A DNA stretch of 64,000 bases from Verrucomicrobiia bacterium (GTDB lineage Bacteria; Verrucomicrobiota; Verrucomicrobiia; Palsa-1439). Every line of letters starts with the position of its first letter. The stretch's first letter is position 1. Positions 42,818 to 52,445 of the stretch are shown here, piece after piece. The DNA is taken from positions 1-64,000 of the forward strand of contig DATLVI010000034.1 of NCBI GenBank assembly GCA_035577545.1. Direction: 5' to 3'. A program made the position numbers and the translations under genes. A model generated the notes under the pieces. The model ran no database searches, was not told the DNA's origin, and saw nothing but the letters and a program-made list of their open reading frames with translations.

Positions 42818-42967
42818 TTCCGTAAACCCCAGCGAATCTCACGCGCTGCAAGGGATGCACTCTAGTCAACATTCCGCGTCTTGCAACAATTTTTGCGGTT
42901 GGAATACACAATTCACTGGGCAAAGTTTATGTCAAGGGATAACCTACCGGCATTCGAATCCCGGATT

Positions 42968-43906
42968 ATGAAAACCATCGTCATCGCCATTGGCGGCAAT
43001 TCCCTTATCAAAGACGATCAGCACATGAGCGTGCCCGACCAGTATGCGGCCGTGGTTGAGACCGCGCGCCACATCACCGACCTGGTCGAGGAAGGTTTTC
43101 GTGTTGTCATCACCCACGGGAACGGCCCGCAGGTCGGGTTCATCCTGCTGCGCAGCGAACATTCGCGAGGGATCCTTCATGAAGTGCCGCTGGATTCCAT
43201 CGGAGCGGACACGCAAGGAGCCATTGGCTATCAAATCCAGCAGGCGTTGCAGAACGAGTTCCGCCGGCGCCACCGGAAACAGTCGGTCGCGACGATCGTG
43301 ACGCAAACGCTGGTGGACCAGAACGACCCCGCCTTCCAGAAACCGAGCAAGCCCATCGGTCAGTTTTACAAGAAGGAAGATGCCGAAGACCGGATGCGTG
43401 TTGAGAAATGGACGATGGTCGAAGATTCCGGCCGTGGCTGGCGGCGCGTTGTACCGTCCCCAAAGCCGGTCCGGATCGTCGAGGCGGAAGTCATCCGACA
43501 CCTGGTCAACGAGGGCTATGTCATCATTGCGGCGGGTGGGGGCGGGATCCCCGTGGTGCAGGATGAACAAGGGAATCTCCATGGTACCGCCGCCGTCATT
43601 GACAAAGATCTCGCTTCCGCTGTCCTCGCGAAGGAAATTGGCGCCAACCTGCTCGTGATTTCAACCGCCGTCGAGAAGGTTTGCCTCAACTTCGGCAAGC
43701 CCGACCAGAAGACGCTCGACCGCCTGACAATTGCGGAAGCCAAGCAGTATATTGCCGAGGGCCATTTCAAACCCGGCTCGATGCTGCCGAAGATCCAGGC
43801 CTGCATCCGATTCATCGAGGAAGGTGGCGTGGAAGCTCTCATCACGTGTCCCGAAGTTCTTCCCACGGCTCTTGCCGGCAGGACCGGTACACGTATTGTG
43901 GGCTGA
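42968..43906 (+). CDS. arcC: Carbamate kinase
   Basis: A 312-residue amino-acid-kinase-family enzyme: IVIAIGGNSLIKDDQHMSVP, VVITHGNGPQVGFILLRSEH, PSKPIGQFYKKEDAED, then VIIAAGGGGIPVVQDEQGNL and LLVISTAVEKVCLNFGKPDQ. It turns carbamoyl phosphate and ADP into ATP, ammonia and CO2. The frame is open from 42881, but the ATG at 42968 starts the first strand. No arginine deiminase gene is near; a YgeW-type carbamoyltransferase and an XdhD homologue in the same window suggest that the carbamoyl phosphate comes from purine/ureide breakdown, as with E. coli YqeA. Confidence 0.95.
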   Translation: MKTIVIAIGGNSLIKDDQHMSVPDQYAAVVETARHITDLVEEGFRVVITHGNGPQVGFILLRSEHSRGILHEVPLDSIGADTQGAIGYQIQQALQNEFRRRHRKQSVATIVTQTLVDQNDPAFQKPSKPIGQFYKKEDAEDRMRVEKWTMVEDSGRGWRRVVPSPKPVRIVEAEVIRHLVNEGYVIIAAGGGGIPVVQDEQGNLHGTAAVIDKDLASAVLAKEIGANLLVISTAVEKVCLNFGKPDQKTLDRLTIAEAKQYIAEGHFKPGSMLPKIQACIRFIEEGGVEALITCPEVLPTALAGRTGTRIVG

Positions 43907-44003
43907 TTCCGTTTGGCAGTTAATGAGGATTGCGTTCTCCCGGGTGGTTTGCTAAGCTAAATTACGGTGGTGGTGAGGCCCGTGACGTGATAAGGAGATT
44001 GCC

Positions 44004-45743
44004 ATGAATCGTATTTCCCGCAGCAGTTCGCGTGTGCGACTCGTGTTGGTGGTTCTGCTTGCCGTGGTTCCCTCCCTTGCGTTGATCTACTACAACAGCC
44101 GTGAACAGCGTGATGCGGCCATCGCGCAGGCCCACGAGGATGTCGCGCGCATTGCGCGCCTGGCTGCGGCAGAGAACGCGGGTGTCTTCGATGGCGTGCA
44201 TCAATTGCTCGTCGCACTCGCGCAGTTTCCCGAGCTTCGGGGCGACGATCCGGTGCGCGGCGGCACGGTCCTGGGGAAACTTCTTGAAGAGAGCCGGTTT
44301 TACTCTGACCTCGGCGTGGCGATGCCCGACGGGCACATGTTCTACAGCGCGGCAACGTCAAAGGACCAAGAATCTGTCGCCGGTCGCCAGTGGTTTCAGC
44401 AGGCGATGAAGACGCGCGATTTCACTGTTGGCGAATATCAGGCAGGCGGGTCAAGTGGTCGACCGTCGCTCAACTTCGGGTACCCGATTGTTGGCCCCGG
44501 CGGCCAGGTGCAGCGTGTCTTGTTCGCTTCGCTCGATCTCAATCACCTCACCCGGCAGATCAGTCTCGCCCTGCCACCCGAAGGTGTGGAACTGGCGCTG
44601 GTAGACCGCGGCGGTGTCGTCCTCGCGCAGACCGGTGCCTCGGATAATCGCGTCGGGCACATCGCCGTCGAGGCCGCCCAGATCAAAGAGGTCTCGTCGT
44701 ATCATGGACGAGGATCAGAACAACGGCGCGACTCCACGGGCGTCGAGCATATCTACGCGTTTTACCCAATCGGCGGCAAGCATGCGGGTGCCGACGCCTA
44801 TGTGATTGCGAGCATGCCCACGGCGATCGCATTTACAGCGGCCGACCGCGGGCTAAGGAAAAGCCTGGTCGGGTTGGCGCTGGTGACGCTACTGGCGCTG
44901 GTGGCGGCGTGGTATGGTGGTGAAGCGATCGTTTTGCGCCAGACGAACGACGAACTTGAGCAGCGTGTGCAAGAGCGCACGCGTGAATTGGCGCACGAGC
45001 AATTCCTGTTGCGGACGCTGTTGGACAACGTGCCGGACAGTATTTATTTCAAAGACTCACAAGGGCGCTTTCTGCGATCCAGCAGCGCGCAGACCAAGCG
45101 ATTCGGTCTCAGCGATCCCGCGCAAGCCATCGGAAAGACGGACTTTGATTTCTTTGCCAAGGAGCACGCCGAAGAGGCGTTCGCTGACGAGCGGCAGATC
45201 ATTCAGACGGGCCAGCCGCTTATCGGCATGGAGGAAAGCTCTCCCCTCGCGGATGGCACGGAAAGATGGGTCTCCACCTCCAAACTGCCGCTGCGCGACA
45301 AGGACGGCAACATCGTCGGCACTTTTGGGATCTCGCGTGAGATCACGGACCGCAAGCGGGCCGAGCAGGCGCTGGCCAAAGAGCACAACGTGTTACACAC
45401 GCTGGTTGACAATCTTCCCGACCTTGTGTTCGTCAAGGACTTGAAAGGCCGCTACGTCTTTGACAATGCCGCCCATCGGGCATTCCTGGGCGTCAGCATA
45501 CTCGACGAGGTCATCGGCAAGACAGTGTTCGATTTCTATCCGCGAGAGTTGGCGTCACCCCTGCATGCCGATGATGAAGCCGTACTGGCAGCCGGAGTGC
45601 CGCTCCTCCACCGCGAAGAAGATTTGACCGATCGGAGCGGACGTAAAGCGCGGGCCGTAACCAGCAAGATCCCATATCGAGACGAGCATCACATGGTTGT
45701 CGGCCTGGTCTGTATTTCCCGGCTACTCGGCGGACCGAAATAA
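44004..45743 (+). CDS. Membrane Cache-PAS-PAS receptor without output domain, paralogue 2
   Basis: A 579-residue paralogue of the protein at 9915-11627, with the same order: helix VRLVLVVLLAVVPSLALIYY, extracellular Cache-like sensor (SRFYSDLGVAMPDGHMFYSA, RQWFQQAMKTRDFTVGEYQ), second helix near 285-305, coiled linker DELEQRVQERTRELAHEQF, PAS1 (LLDNVPDSIYFKDSQGRFLR), PAS2 (LVDNLPDLVFVKDLKGRYVF). It ends GLVCISRLLGGPK, right after PAS2. No kinase, cyclase or methyl-accepting domain is present or encoded downstream. AAGGAGA at 43990-43996 supports the ATG. Confidence 0.87.
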   Translation: MNRISRSSSRVRLVLVVLLAVVPSLALIYYNSREQRDAAIAQAHEDVARIARLAAAENAGVFDGVHQLLVALAQFPELRGDDPVRGGTVLGKLLEESRFYSDLGVAMPDGHMFYSAATSKDQESVAGRQWFQQAMKTRDFTVGEYQAGGSSGRPSLNFGYPIVGPGGQVQRVLFASLDLNHLTRQISLALPPEGVELALVDRGGVVLAQTGASDNRVGHIAVEAAQIKEVSSYHGRGSEQRRDSTGVEHIYAFYPIGGKHAGADAYVIASMPTAIAFTAADRGLRKSLVGLALVTLLALVAAWYGGEAIVLRQTNDELEQRVQERTRELAHEQFLLRTLLDNVPDSIYFKDSQGRFLRSSSAQTKRFGLSDPAQAIGKTDFDFFAKEHAEEAFADERQIIQTGQPLIGMEESSPLADGTERWVSTSKLPLRDKDGNIVGTFGISREITDRKRAEQALAKEHNVLHTLVDNLPDLVFVKDLKGRYVFDNAAHRAFLGVSILDEVIGKTVFDFYPRELASPLHADDEAVLAAGVPLLHREEDLTDRSGRKARAVTSKIPYRDEHHMVVGLVCISRLLGGPK

Positions 45744-45781
45744 GCTTTAACCGCAGTCGCGGAAGGTTGTATGATTAGGTT

Positions 45782-48505
45782 GTGCCGGTCGCAACCGCTA
45801 CCAAGATCGAGTTCACGCTCAACGGCAGACTCGTTTCGTCGGAGATCGACGATGAGTTGATGTTGTTGAACCTTCTTCGTGAGCAATTCGATATCGTTTC
45901 CCCCAAAAACGGTTGTCAACCGATGGGCCAATGTGGTTGTTGCGCGGTAATGGTTGACAGCAAGGTGGTGCTTTCGTGTGTCGTCAAGGCCAAAACCGCC
46001 GCGGGGAAAAAAGTCACCACACTCGAGGGTCTGGCGCCGGCTGAGCGCGACCTTCTCGCCCGCGCCTTTGTGGCGACGGGCGGCCTCCAATGCGGTTTCT
46101 GCATCCCCGGCATTGCCATGCGGGCGAAATGGATGCTCGATCAGAATCCCGCGATGTGCCGCGAGGATATTGCTCGCTGGCTCGGCCCGCACTTGTGCCG
46201 TTGCACGGGCTACACGAAGATTTTGGACGCCGTCGAACTCGCGGGAAGGGTCCGCCAGGGTGAAAAATTCCCAGAACTGGACCAATCGGGCCGCGTGGGT
46301 ACGTCCTTTGCCATGTTCGAGGGTGCCGACAAGGCCCTGGGCGACAAGAACTACATTGATGACTTGAAAATGCCGGGGCTCTGGCACGGAGCGTTCGTCT
46401 TCACGGCGCATCCGCGCGCGAAAGTGCTGAAAATCGACACGCAGGAGGCCGCGAGTCAGCCGGGCGTCACGAAGATCATCACCGCACAAGATGTGCCGGG
46501 TGAAAAATGCGTCGGCCTTATTTACAAGGACTGGCCCGTGTTCATCGGCGAAGGCGAGGTGACGCATTGCGTTGGCGACATCCTCGCGATGGTCGCCGCC
46601 GTGGACGAGCGCACGGCTCGCCGGGCGGCAAAGCTTATCAAAATAGATTATGAAGTCCTCGCGCCTGTCCTCGCGCCCGAAGACGCAATGGCCCCGGATG
46701 CGCCGCTGGTACATCCGCCGAAACTGAACAAGCTCTGCCAGACCGGCATCAGCCGCGGCGACTTCGAGAGCGCGTGGCAGGCGTCGGCGCACCAGGTCCA
46801 TACCAAGGTGCAGACTCAGCACATCGAACATGCGTTCCTTGAGCCGGAATCCTGCCTGGCAATCCCCCTGACGAACGGCGCGACGAGCGCGCGGCTGGGC
46901 AATCTGTCGAAGGAGCAACAGGCGGCTGCGCTCACGGCGCTTGCCAACGGCGCGGAACTCATTGTGTATTCGCAAGGGCAGGGCGTGTACGATGATCGCG
47001 ACCAGATTGCGGACGTCCTTGGTCTGCCACACGAGAAGGTTTACGTCGAACTCGTCAGTAATGGTGGCGCGTTCGGCGGCAAGGAGGACCTGGCGATGCA
47101 GCAGCATGTCGCGCTGATGGCCTGGCTCACCAAGCAGCCCGTCAAGGCGACGTTTACGCGCGCGGAGAGCATGCGCTTCCATCCGAAGCGCCATCCAATC
47201 AAGTTCGAGTACTGGGCGGGCTGTGACAGGGACGGACATCTCACTTGCGTCAAGGTCCGCGCTGTCGGCGACAAGGGCGCGTACGCCTCCGTCGGCACCA
47301 AGGTCCTCGAACGCGCGGGTGGTCATGCGTGTGGCCCGTACAAAGTCCCGGTTGTCGATATTCAATCCGTCGGCGCCTACACCAATAATCCGCCGTGCGG
47401 CGCCATGCGCGGGTTCGGCGCGAACCAGGCCGCGTTCGCCATCGAGACGGTGATCGACATGCTTGCTGAAAAAGTCGGCATCGGCGGTTGGGAAATTCGT
47501 TGGCGCAATGCGCTCGAGGTTGGTGACATGTTCGCCACAGGCCAGGTGCTTCGGCATAGCGTTGGTCTCAAAAAGACATTGCTCGCGGTCAAGGATGTCT
47601 ACCGCAACGCCAAATACGCGGGGATCGGTTGCGGCATCAAGAATGTCGGCATCGGCAACGGCGGCGAAGACGGTGGTCGCGCGATGATCAGCGTCGAGGA
47701 AGACGGCACGGTCGTCGTGCGCACTGGCTTCACCGAGATGGGGCAGGGGCTCTTCACCGTGCAACTCCAGACGTTCTGCGAAGAAACGGGCCTTAACCCG
47801 CGCCTCGTGCGCGTCGTCACCGATACGCGTTATGCGCTGGACTGCGCCCAGACCACCGGCTCGCGCGGGACGTTGCTCGGGTGCCAGGCAGTGCGGGCGG
47901 CGTGCGCGAAGTTCAAGCCCGACCTGACTGCGCTGATGAAAGGCGGGGGACGCGAGGCGAAGAGCGCGACGAAAGAAGACCTGAAGAAACTGGCGGGCAA
48001 GGAATGGTACGGCGAGTTCGTCGTGAAGGACACGCATCCGCTCGGCTACACCGGCCCAGACGTGAAGACGCACATCACCTACGGATTCGCCACGCAGGTC
48101 GTCATCCTTGACGACGACGGCCGGCTGAAGAAAGTTGTGGCGGCGCATGATGTCGGCAAAGTGATGAACCCGTTGCTGCTCGCGGGCCAGATCGAAGGCT
48201 CGATCCACATGGGCCTCGGCTACGCGTTGACCGAGGAATTGCTACTCAAGGACGGCCAGATCGTGAGCAAAGACTTGCGCTCGCTCGGCATCCTCCGCGC
48301 GAAGGATGTGCCGGAGATCGAATGCATCTTTATCGAGGAGAATGAACCCGCCGGCCCTTACGGCGCCAAGGGCGTCGGCGAAATCGGTCTCGTGCCCACG
48401 GCCCCCGCCGTCGCCGGTGCTCTGTTCAAGTTCGATGGGATCCGCCGGACAAAACTTCCCATGAAGGACAGTCCCGCCGCGCGGGCCATTCTTGGCAGGA
48501 AATAA
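45782..48505 (+). CDS. xdhD: XdhD-type molybdenum hydroxylase (xanthine dehydrogenase-like)
   Basis: A 907-residue enzyme starting at GTG 45782. Residues 1-160 hold two [2Fe-2S] domains (GCQPMGQCGCCAVM and a second with CGFCIPG and LCRCTGY). The large Mo-pterin part has GGAFGGKEDLAMQQHVALM (about 427), AYTNNPPCGAMRGFGANQAA (about 539) and the catalytic Glu in GPYGAKGVGEIG (about 866). There is no FAD domain. The wording HACGPYKVPVVDIQS and YTNNPPCGAMRGFG matches the XdhD/Se-dependent xanthine dehydrogenase type; it could also be an aldehyde oxidoreductase of the Mop type, which has similar length and domains. Expected role: hydroxylation of purines such as xanthine. Confidence 0.88.
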   Translation: MPVATATKIEFTLNGRLVSSEIDDELMLLNLLREQFDIVSPKNGCQPMGQCGCCAVMVDSKVVLSCVVKAKTAAGKKVTTLEGLAPAERDLLARAFVATGGLQCGFCIPGIAMRAKWMLDQNPAMCREDIARWLGPHLCRCTGYTKILDAVELAGRVRQGEKFPELDQSGRVGTSFAMFEGADKALGDKNYIDDLKMPGLWHGAFVFTAHPRAKVLKIDTQEAASQPGVTKIITAQDVPGEKCVGLIYKDWPVFIGEGEVTHCVGDILAMVAAVDERTARRAAKLIKIDYEVLAPVLAPEDAMAPDAPLVHPPKLNKLCQTGISRGDFESAWQASAHQVHTKVQTQHIEHAFLEPESCLAIPLTNGATSARLGNLSKEQQAAALTALANGAELIVYSQGQGVYDDRDQIADVLGLPHEKVYVELVSNGGAFGGKEDLAMQQHVALMAWLTKQPVKATFTRAESMRFHPKRHPIKFEYWAGCDRDGHLTCVKVRAVGDKGAYASVGTKVLERAGGHACGPYKVPVVDIQSVGAYTNNPPCGAMRGFGANQAAFAIETVIDMLAEKVGIGGWEIRWRNALEVGDMFATGQVLRHSVGLKKTLLAVKDVYRNAKYAGIGCGIKNVGIGNGGEDGGRAMISVEEDGTVVVRTGFTEMGQGLFTVQLQTFCEETGLNPRLVRVVTDTRYALDCAQTTGSRGTLLGCQAVRAACAKFKPDLTALMKGGGREAKSATKEDLKKLAGKEWYGEFVVKDTHPLGYTGPDVKTHITYGFATQVVILDDDGRLKKVVAAHDVGKVMNPLLLAGQIEGSIHMGLGYALTEELLLKDGQIVSKDLRSLGILRAKDVPEIECIFIEENEPAGPYGAKGVGEIGLVPTAPAVAGALFKFDGIRRTKLPMKDSPAARAILGRK

Positions 48506-48567
48506 CGACGCCGTTCGCAATCCGAAAAAGGTTGTATCACCGTTGCCCTGTTGTACACTCCGCCCCC

Positions 48568-49647
48568 ATGTATCAACTCCTGCGGGCCCTGCGCCCCAGA
48601 CGCCGTGCGACTTTCAGCTTGATTGCCTTTTTCCTCATCAGCGCGGGCCGGCTCCTTAATGCCTCCGCCACGACCGAAGACCAGACCGGCTTTCTCGCGA
48701 TCACCGAGGAGAATGATTCACTCTCCAATCCCTTCGGGCCGCATCAGGACCGTCATTACACGCAGGGCCTGAAAATTTCCCTCTTCGGCGGCGACGATTT
48801 CATGACCAACACGACCGCCCGGCTCGACCGCCTCCTCCCCGCCTGGGGAATCAACCCGCAAGCAGGCGACCTCGGCTGGATCATGCTTGGCCAGAACATC
48901 TACACTCCCTCGAACATTCTTTCCCGCGCTGCCATCACCAACGACCGACCCTACGCCGGCTGGCTGTACACCGGCGTCGCTTACCAGCGCCGCGGCGAAC
49001 TCGCCCCCAGCCTCGCCGTCATGGAGAATTTCGAAATCGACCTTGGCGTCGTCGGCCCTTACTCCCTCGCCGGGCCATCCCAGATCGCTGTCCACCACTT
49101 TTACTTTGGCACCGAGGACATCCCCAAAGGCTGGCGCAACCAACTCGACAACGAACCGGGCCTGGAATTGAAGTACGCCCGCCTCTGGCGCTGGTCCCCC
49201 ACGACCGCCACGGCCAAATACATCGATGTCATCCCGCGTATCGGCGGCGAACTCGGGAACGTGCAAATCTTCGCCACCGCCGGCGCCACGATGCGTCTCG
49301 GCTACAATTTGCCGGAGGATTTCGGCGTGCAGATCATCAACTCGCCTGCCACGGTCAACGGCGGCCTCACCCGCCACACGCCCCCGTTCTTCGGCTACCT
49401 CTTCGGCGGCGTCGACGGTCGCGCCGTCGGCCACGACATCACCCTCGACGGCAACTCATTTAACAGCAGCGGTCCCAGCGTCGACAAAAACCCCCTCGTC
49501 GGTGACGTCAGTTTTGGATTCGCGCTACAATTCTGCAGCCACATCGAGCTTACCTACGAGCACATCATCCGCACCGAGGAATTCAAGGGCCAGTTCCACA
49601 ACGACATCTTCGGTTCCATTACCCTCAAGGGAAAATTCTGCTTTTAG
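48568..49647 (+). CDS. LpxR/DUF2219-family outer-membrane protein, copy 2
   Basis: A 359-residue barrel protein with a basic signal peptide (RPRRRATFSLIAFFLISAGR). It shares every block of the copy at 41768: FLAITEENDSLSNPFGPHQD, DRHYTQGLKISLFGGDDF, GQNIYTPSNI, NDRPYAGWLYTGVAYQRRGE, RNQLDNEPGLELKYARLW, and the last strand FGSITLKGKFCF. ATG 48568 begins the signal peptide. It follows xdhD by 62 bp on the same strand and converges with the GH16 gene. Function as a lipid A deacylase is by family only. Confidence 0.88.
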   Translation: MYQLLRALRPRRRATFSLIAFFLISAGRLLNASATTEDQTGFLAITEENDSLSNPFGPHQDRHYTQGLKISLFGGDDFMTNTTARLDRLLPAWGINPQAGDLGWIMLGQNIYTPSNILSRAAITNDRPYAGWLYTGVAYQRRGELAPSLAVMENFEIDLGVVGPYSLAGPSQIAVHHFYFGTEDIPKGWRNQLDNEPGLELKYARLWRWSPTTATAKYIDVIPRIGGELGNVQIFATAGATMRLGYNLPEDFGVQIINSPATVNGGLTRHTPPFFGYLFGGVDGRAVGHDITLDGNSFNSSGPSVDKNPLVGDVSFGFALQFCSHIELTYEHIIRTEEFKGQFHNDIFGSITLKGKFCF

Positions 49648-49655
49648 CTTGAGGC

Positions 49656-51464
49656 CTACGGCACCAGCCGCACGCGGTAGTAGTTGGCGGGAGTGTTGGT
49701 GGCGGCGCCCGCGTCGAGATAGTTCGTCGTGGTTAGGGCGGTGCCCGTAATGACGATGCTTCCGCTGATGTTGGACCAGCTGCCACCGGGATCGGGTGTG
49801 GACTCCACGGCATTCGTCATTCCGCCGACGCTCAACCACGTGATAAGCGCGTCCGGGCCCTGCAAGGTGATCCCCGCAACACGGAAGGGGGAACTGCTGT
49901 CGATCGGGCTGGTTCCAAGAAGAAACTCCTGTAGATTGGATACTCCATCACCATCGGGATCGGCAGCGGCCACGGTGGGATCGAAGGGATTCAAGCCGTA
50001 TTGCTGTTTCCATCCATTGGGGATCCCGTCGCCGACCTGGCTCTTGGTCGGGTCGAGGAGCGGCTGGGCGGCCAGCTCGACCTGATTGGTATCGGAGGCC
50101 GCGCAACCGTCCACGGCATTCACTTTGAAGAAGTAGGTGATGGGACTGTTACTTCCGGGATAGAGAGGAATGAATACCGACAACGCATTGGTGGTCAGCA
50201 GAGGACTGACTTCCCCGCCGCTATTGGTCGCTTCGTATACGCCGTAGGTAAACGGGTCCGTGCCTGACGCGTCGGACCAAGACAGTGTCGCACCTTCGAT
50301 CGCCGGGGTGACGCTGTCTGGGCCCTCGAAAAGGGGCGGGCTGGCGTAGGTGAATCCGTTGGTGAGGGAGGTCGGCGGTAGGCCGGGAGTCTTGACGATG
50401 ACGGTGTAGGTGCCCGGAGGGTTGGGACCGGTAACGCCCGTCAGCGTGTTGGAATTGACGAAGGTGACACCGGTTGCGTTCACGCCGTTCATGCTGATGG
50501 TGCAACCGTTTTTGAAATGCACCCCGCTAACAGTAATCGGTGTGCCACCCGTTGCGCAGCCGGTGACAGGAGAGATCGCCACGATCAAGGGGTTCACTAT
50601 CGGGACGAACTGGTAAACGCGGACGTAATCGATGAGGAATTCGTTGGGCAGGCTGGCAAGGACGGCGTTCGTGCTCGGATTGTTAACGAAATTCCCGCCA
50701 GTCGCGAGATTCATCAGCAGGAAAAAACCCTGATTGAAGGGGAATGGATACGACTTGCCCGAAGCAGAGGTGGTCCAATTGGTTTGGGTCTCGTAAAGCA
50801 CGTTGTCGACAGACCACTTGATCGAGTTGGATACCCAATCCAAATCATAAACATGGAAGTTGGTGACCGAGTCGCCACCGGTGAAGTTGAAAATACCCGT
50901 CGAGTCGCCCAGGTTCCCGCCGGAATGGATGCTTCCCTGGTCGAAAAATATATTGGCCCCGTCATTTTCCACGACATCGATTTCGCCACACTTTGGCCAG
51001 GGTTGGGTGTTAATGTTGGTTCCCATCATCCAGAGCGCGGGCCACATGCCGGCGCCGGCGGGGAGCCTGGCGTGCCACTCAATGCGACCGTATTGCGTCG
51101 CGAAAAGGCCCTGGGTCTTCAGGCGGGCGGAGCTTATGGTGACGGGACTGGTGTTCTCTCTTTGCGCGCGGATGTGGAGGAAGCCGCCGGCGACGTACGC
51201 GTTGTTGGTCTTGCTGGTGTACGTCTGCAACTCATTGTTGCCCCAGCCGCCGGCACCGGTGTCGAATTTCCACTTGGTGGTATCGACGTTGGAGTTTACG
51301 GCGCTGTTGAACTCATCACTCCAGACGAGCGACAAGGTTTGGCCGTACGCGATGGGTGTCCACGCCCCGAGGAATCCGAGAAGCAAGGAGCCGCCGACGG
51401 CTGAAGTCAAAAACACTCGTTTGATTCGAATGAAAGAATTGGCGAAAGCCCGTGGTGCAGTCAT
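49656..51464 (-). CDS. Secreted GH16 endo-beta-glucanase with IPT and C-terminal domains
   Basis: A 602-residue exported enzyme. After a signal peptide (residues about 17-42) comes a GH16 domain with the catalytic motif GEIDVVEND: Glu161 as nucleophile, Asp163, Glu166 as acid/base, framed by WPALWMMGTN and SIHSGGN. This type fits laminarinase/beta-1,3-glucanase. An IPT/TIG immunoglobulin-like domain follows (NPLIVAISPVTGCATGGTPI), a fibronectin-like module (EGPDSVTPAIEGATLSWSDA), and a calcium-repeat-like part DPDGDGVSNLQEFLLG with a verrucomicrobial tail YYRVRLVP. ATG 51464 starts the signal peptide. It would digest algal or fungal glucan outside the cell. Confidence 0.92.
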   Translation of the reverse strand: MTAPRAFANSFIRIKRVFLTSAVGGSLLLGFLGAWTPIAYGQTLSLVWSDEFNSAVNSNVDTTKWKFDTGAGGWGNNELQTYTSKTNNAYVAGGFLHIRAQRENTSPVTISSARLKTQGLFATQYGRIEWHARLPAGAGMWPALWMMGTNINTQPWPKCGEIDVVENDGANIFFDQGSIHSGGNLGDSTGIFNFTGGDSVTNFHVYDLDWVSNSIKWSVDNVLYETQTNWTTSASGKSYPFPFNQGFFLLMNLATGGNFVNNPSTNAVLASLPNEFLIDYVRVYQFVPIVNPLIVAISPVTGCATGGTPITVSGVHFKNGCTISMNGVNATGVTFVNSNTLTGVTGPNPPGTYTVIVKTPGLPPTSLTNGFTYASPPLFEGPDSVTPAIEGATLSWSDASGTDPFTYGVYEATNSGGEVSPLLTTNALSVFIPLYPGSNSPITYFFKVNAVDGCAASDTNQVELAAQPLLDPTKSQVGDGIPNGWKQQYGLNPFDPTVAAADPDGDGVSNLQEFLLGTSPIDSSSPFRVAGITLQGPDALITWLSVGGMTNAVESTPDPGGSWSNISGSIVITGTALTTTNYLDAGAATNTPANYYRVRLVP

Positions 51465-51641
51465 CGTGAACCGGTTCCCTGATCCCCGCTGATGATACAC
51501 TCGCTCGACTTCCAAAAGCGACGCAAAAGTTCAAATGATAACGTTTTCATTGCAGGGTCAACTGCTGGAAGGAGTTCCAAAAGGGAAACAGAACGTTCGC
51601 GGCATCGGCAGCGCGGCAGCGCCACCCTATCAGTGATTGTG

Positions 51642-52445
51642 TTAGCGCCGCCTACGACCCAGCGCAATCACAAACACGATGCCCACGCCCGCGAGCACCA
51701 TGGGGCCCGGCTCCGGCACTGCTGTCGCTGGGAACGTCTGGTCGGGCGCCGATCCGTAAGCGAAACTCACGTTCGTGATCCCGCCCAACGTAAAGCTGGC
51801 GGGAACAGCGCCCAACGTAAGCACGACGCTATTCTTGATGTAGGGCCGCCCTGAGGTGCCGCCATTATACTGGCTGCCGTCGTCGACCAACGTGGTCAAT
51901 CCTCCGCCGATTCCGTCGGGCGCGCCGTCATCCCCCGTCAGCATGGCGCCCGGGAAAAGGTCTCCCGAACCAAACAGGGGATTAAAGCCGGCCGCGGCAA
52001 CTCCTTCGTTCGCGCCCAGCGGAGTGCCGGTCAACCCGGCTTTATAAGCCCAGGAGCCACCGACGACACCGCCAGGGACCGTCAAATTATGGCCGTCTTC
52101 CACGCCAACGCTACCGGCGGCCAACACACCTGAAATCTTTGACAGTGTTGGATCGCCCGGGATCGTGAAGAAGACGCCCGTGAGAATGTCTGGCGGATCA
52201 TTGGGTTTGTAGGTGCCGAGGTTGGTCAACGTCACGAGGAGGTTGGTGGTCGTACCCGAGATGGTGAGATCGAAAGTGACGGTCGCCTTGTTGGTCTGGC
52301 CGGCGCCGTTGCCTGCGGCGGTTCCGCTAAAGCTCACCGCGGCATTTACGGACGTCATGGAGGAGGAGGCCATTGCCAGACCAACCAGGGCGACCCAAAC
52401 CCGCAGGGTGACTGCGGGGGCACATCGAAACGGAATATTCATCAT
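51642..52445 (-). CDS. PEP-CTERM sorting-domain protein
   Basis: A 267-residue secreted protein with a signal peptide (VALVGLAMASSSMTSVNAAV) and a C-terminal PEP-CTERM motif AVPEPGPMVLAGVGIVFVIA with a basic end GRRRR, which exosortase cuts to anchor or release surface proteins. The middle is glycine-, threonine- and asparagine-rich and beta-predicted (TVTFDLTISGTTTNLLVTLT, NSVVLTLGAVPASFTLGGIT). No exosortase gene is in the window. The start is ATG 52445 or the next codon, with a longer frame from 52472. It lies 177 bp upstream of the GH16 gene on the same strand. Confidence 0.9.
   Translation of the reverse strand: MMNIPFRCAPAVTLRVWVALVGLAMASSSMTSVNAAVSFSGTAAGNGAGQTNKATVTFDLTISGTTTNLLVTLTNLGTYKPNDPPDILTGVFFTIPGDPTLSKISGVLAAGSVGVEDGHNLTVPGGVVGGSWAYKAGLTGTPLGANEGVAAAGFNPLFGSGDLFPGAMLTGDDGAPDGIGGGLTTLVDDGSQYNGGTSGRPYIKNSVVLTLGAVPASFTLGGITNVSFAYGSAPDQTFPATAVPEPGPMVLAGVGIVFVIALGRRRR

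Noticed and set aside
45689-48208. 839-codon open frame antisense to xdhD
   Set aside because: The plus-strand frame has complete iron-sulfur and molybdopterin motifs, while the antisense frame shows no family pattern.
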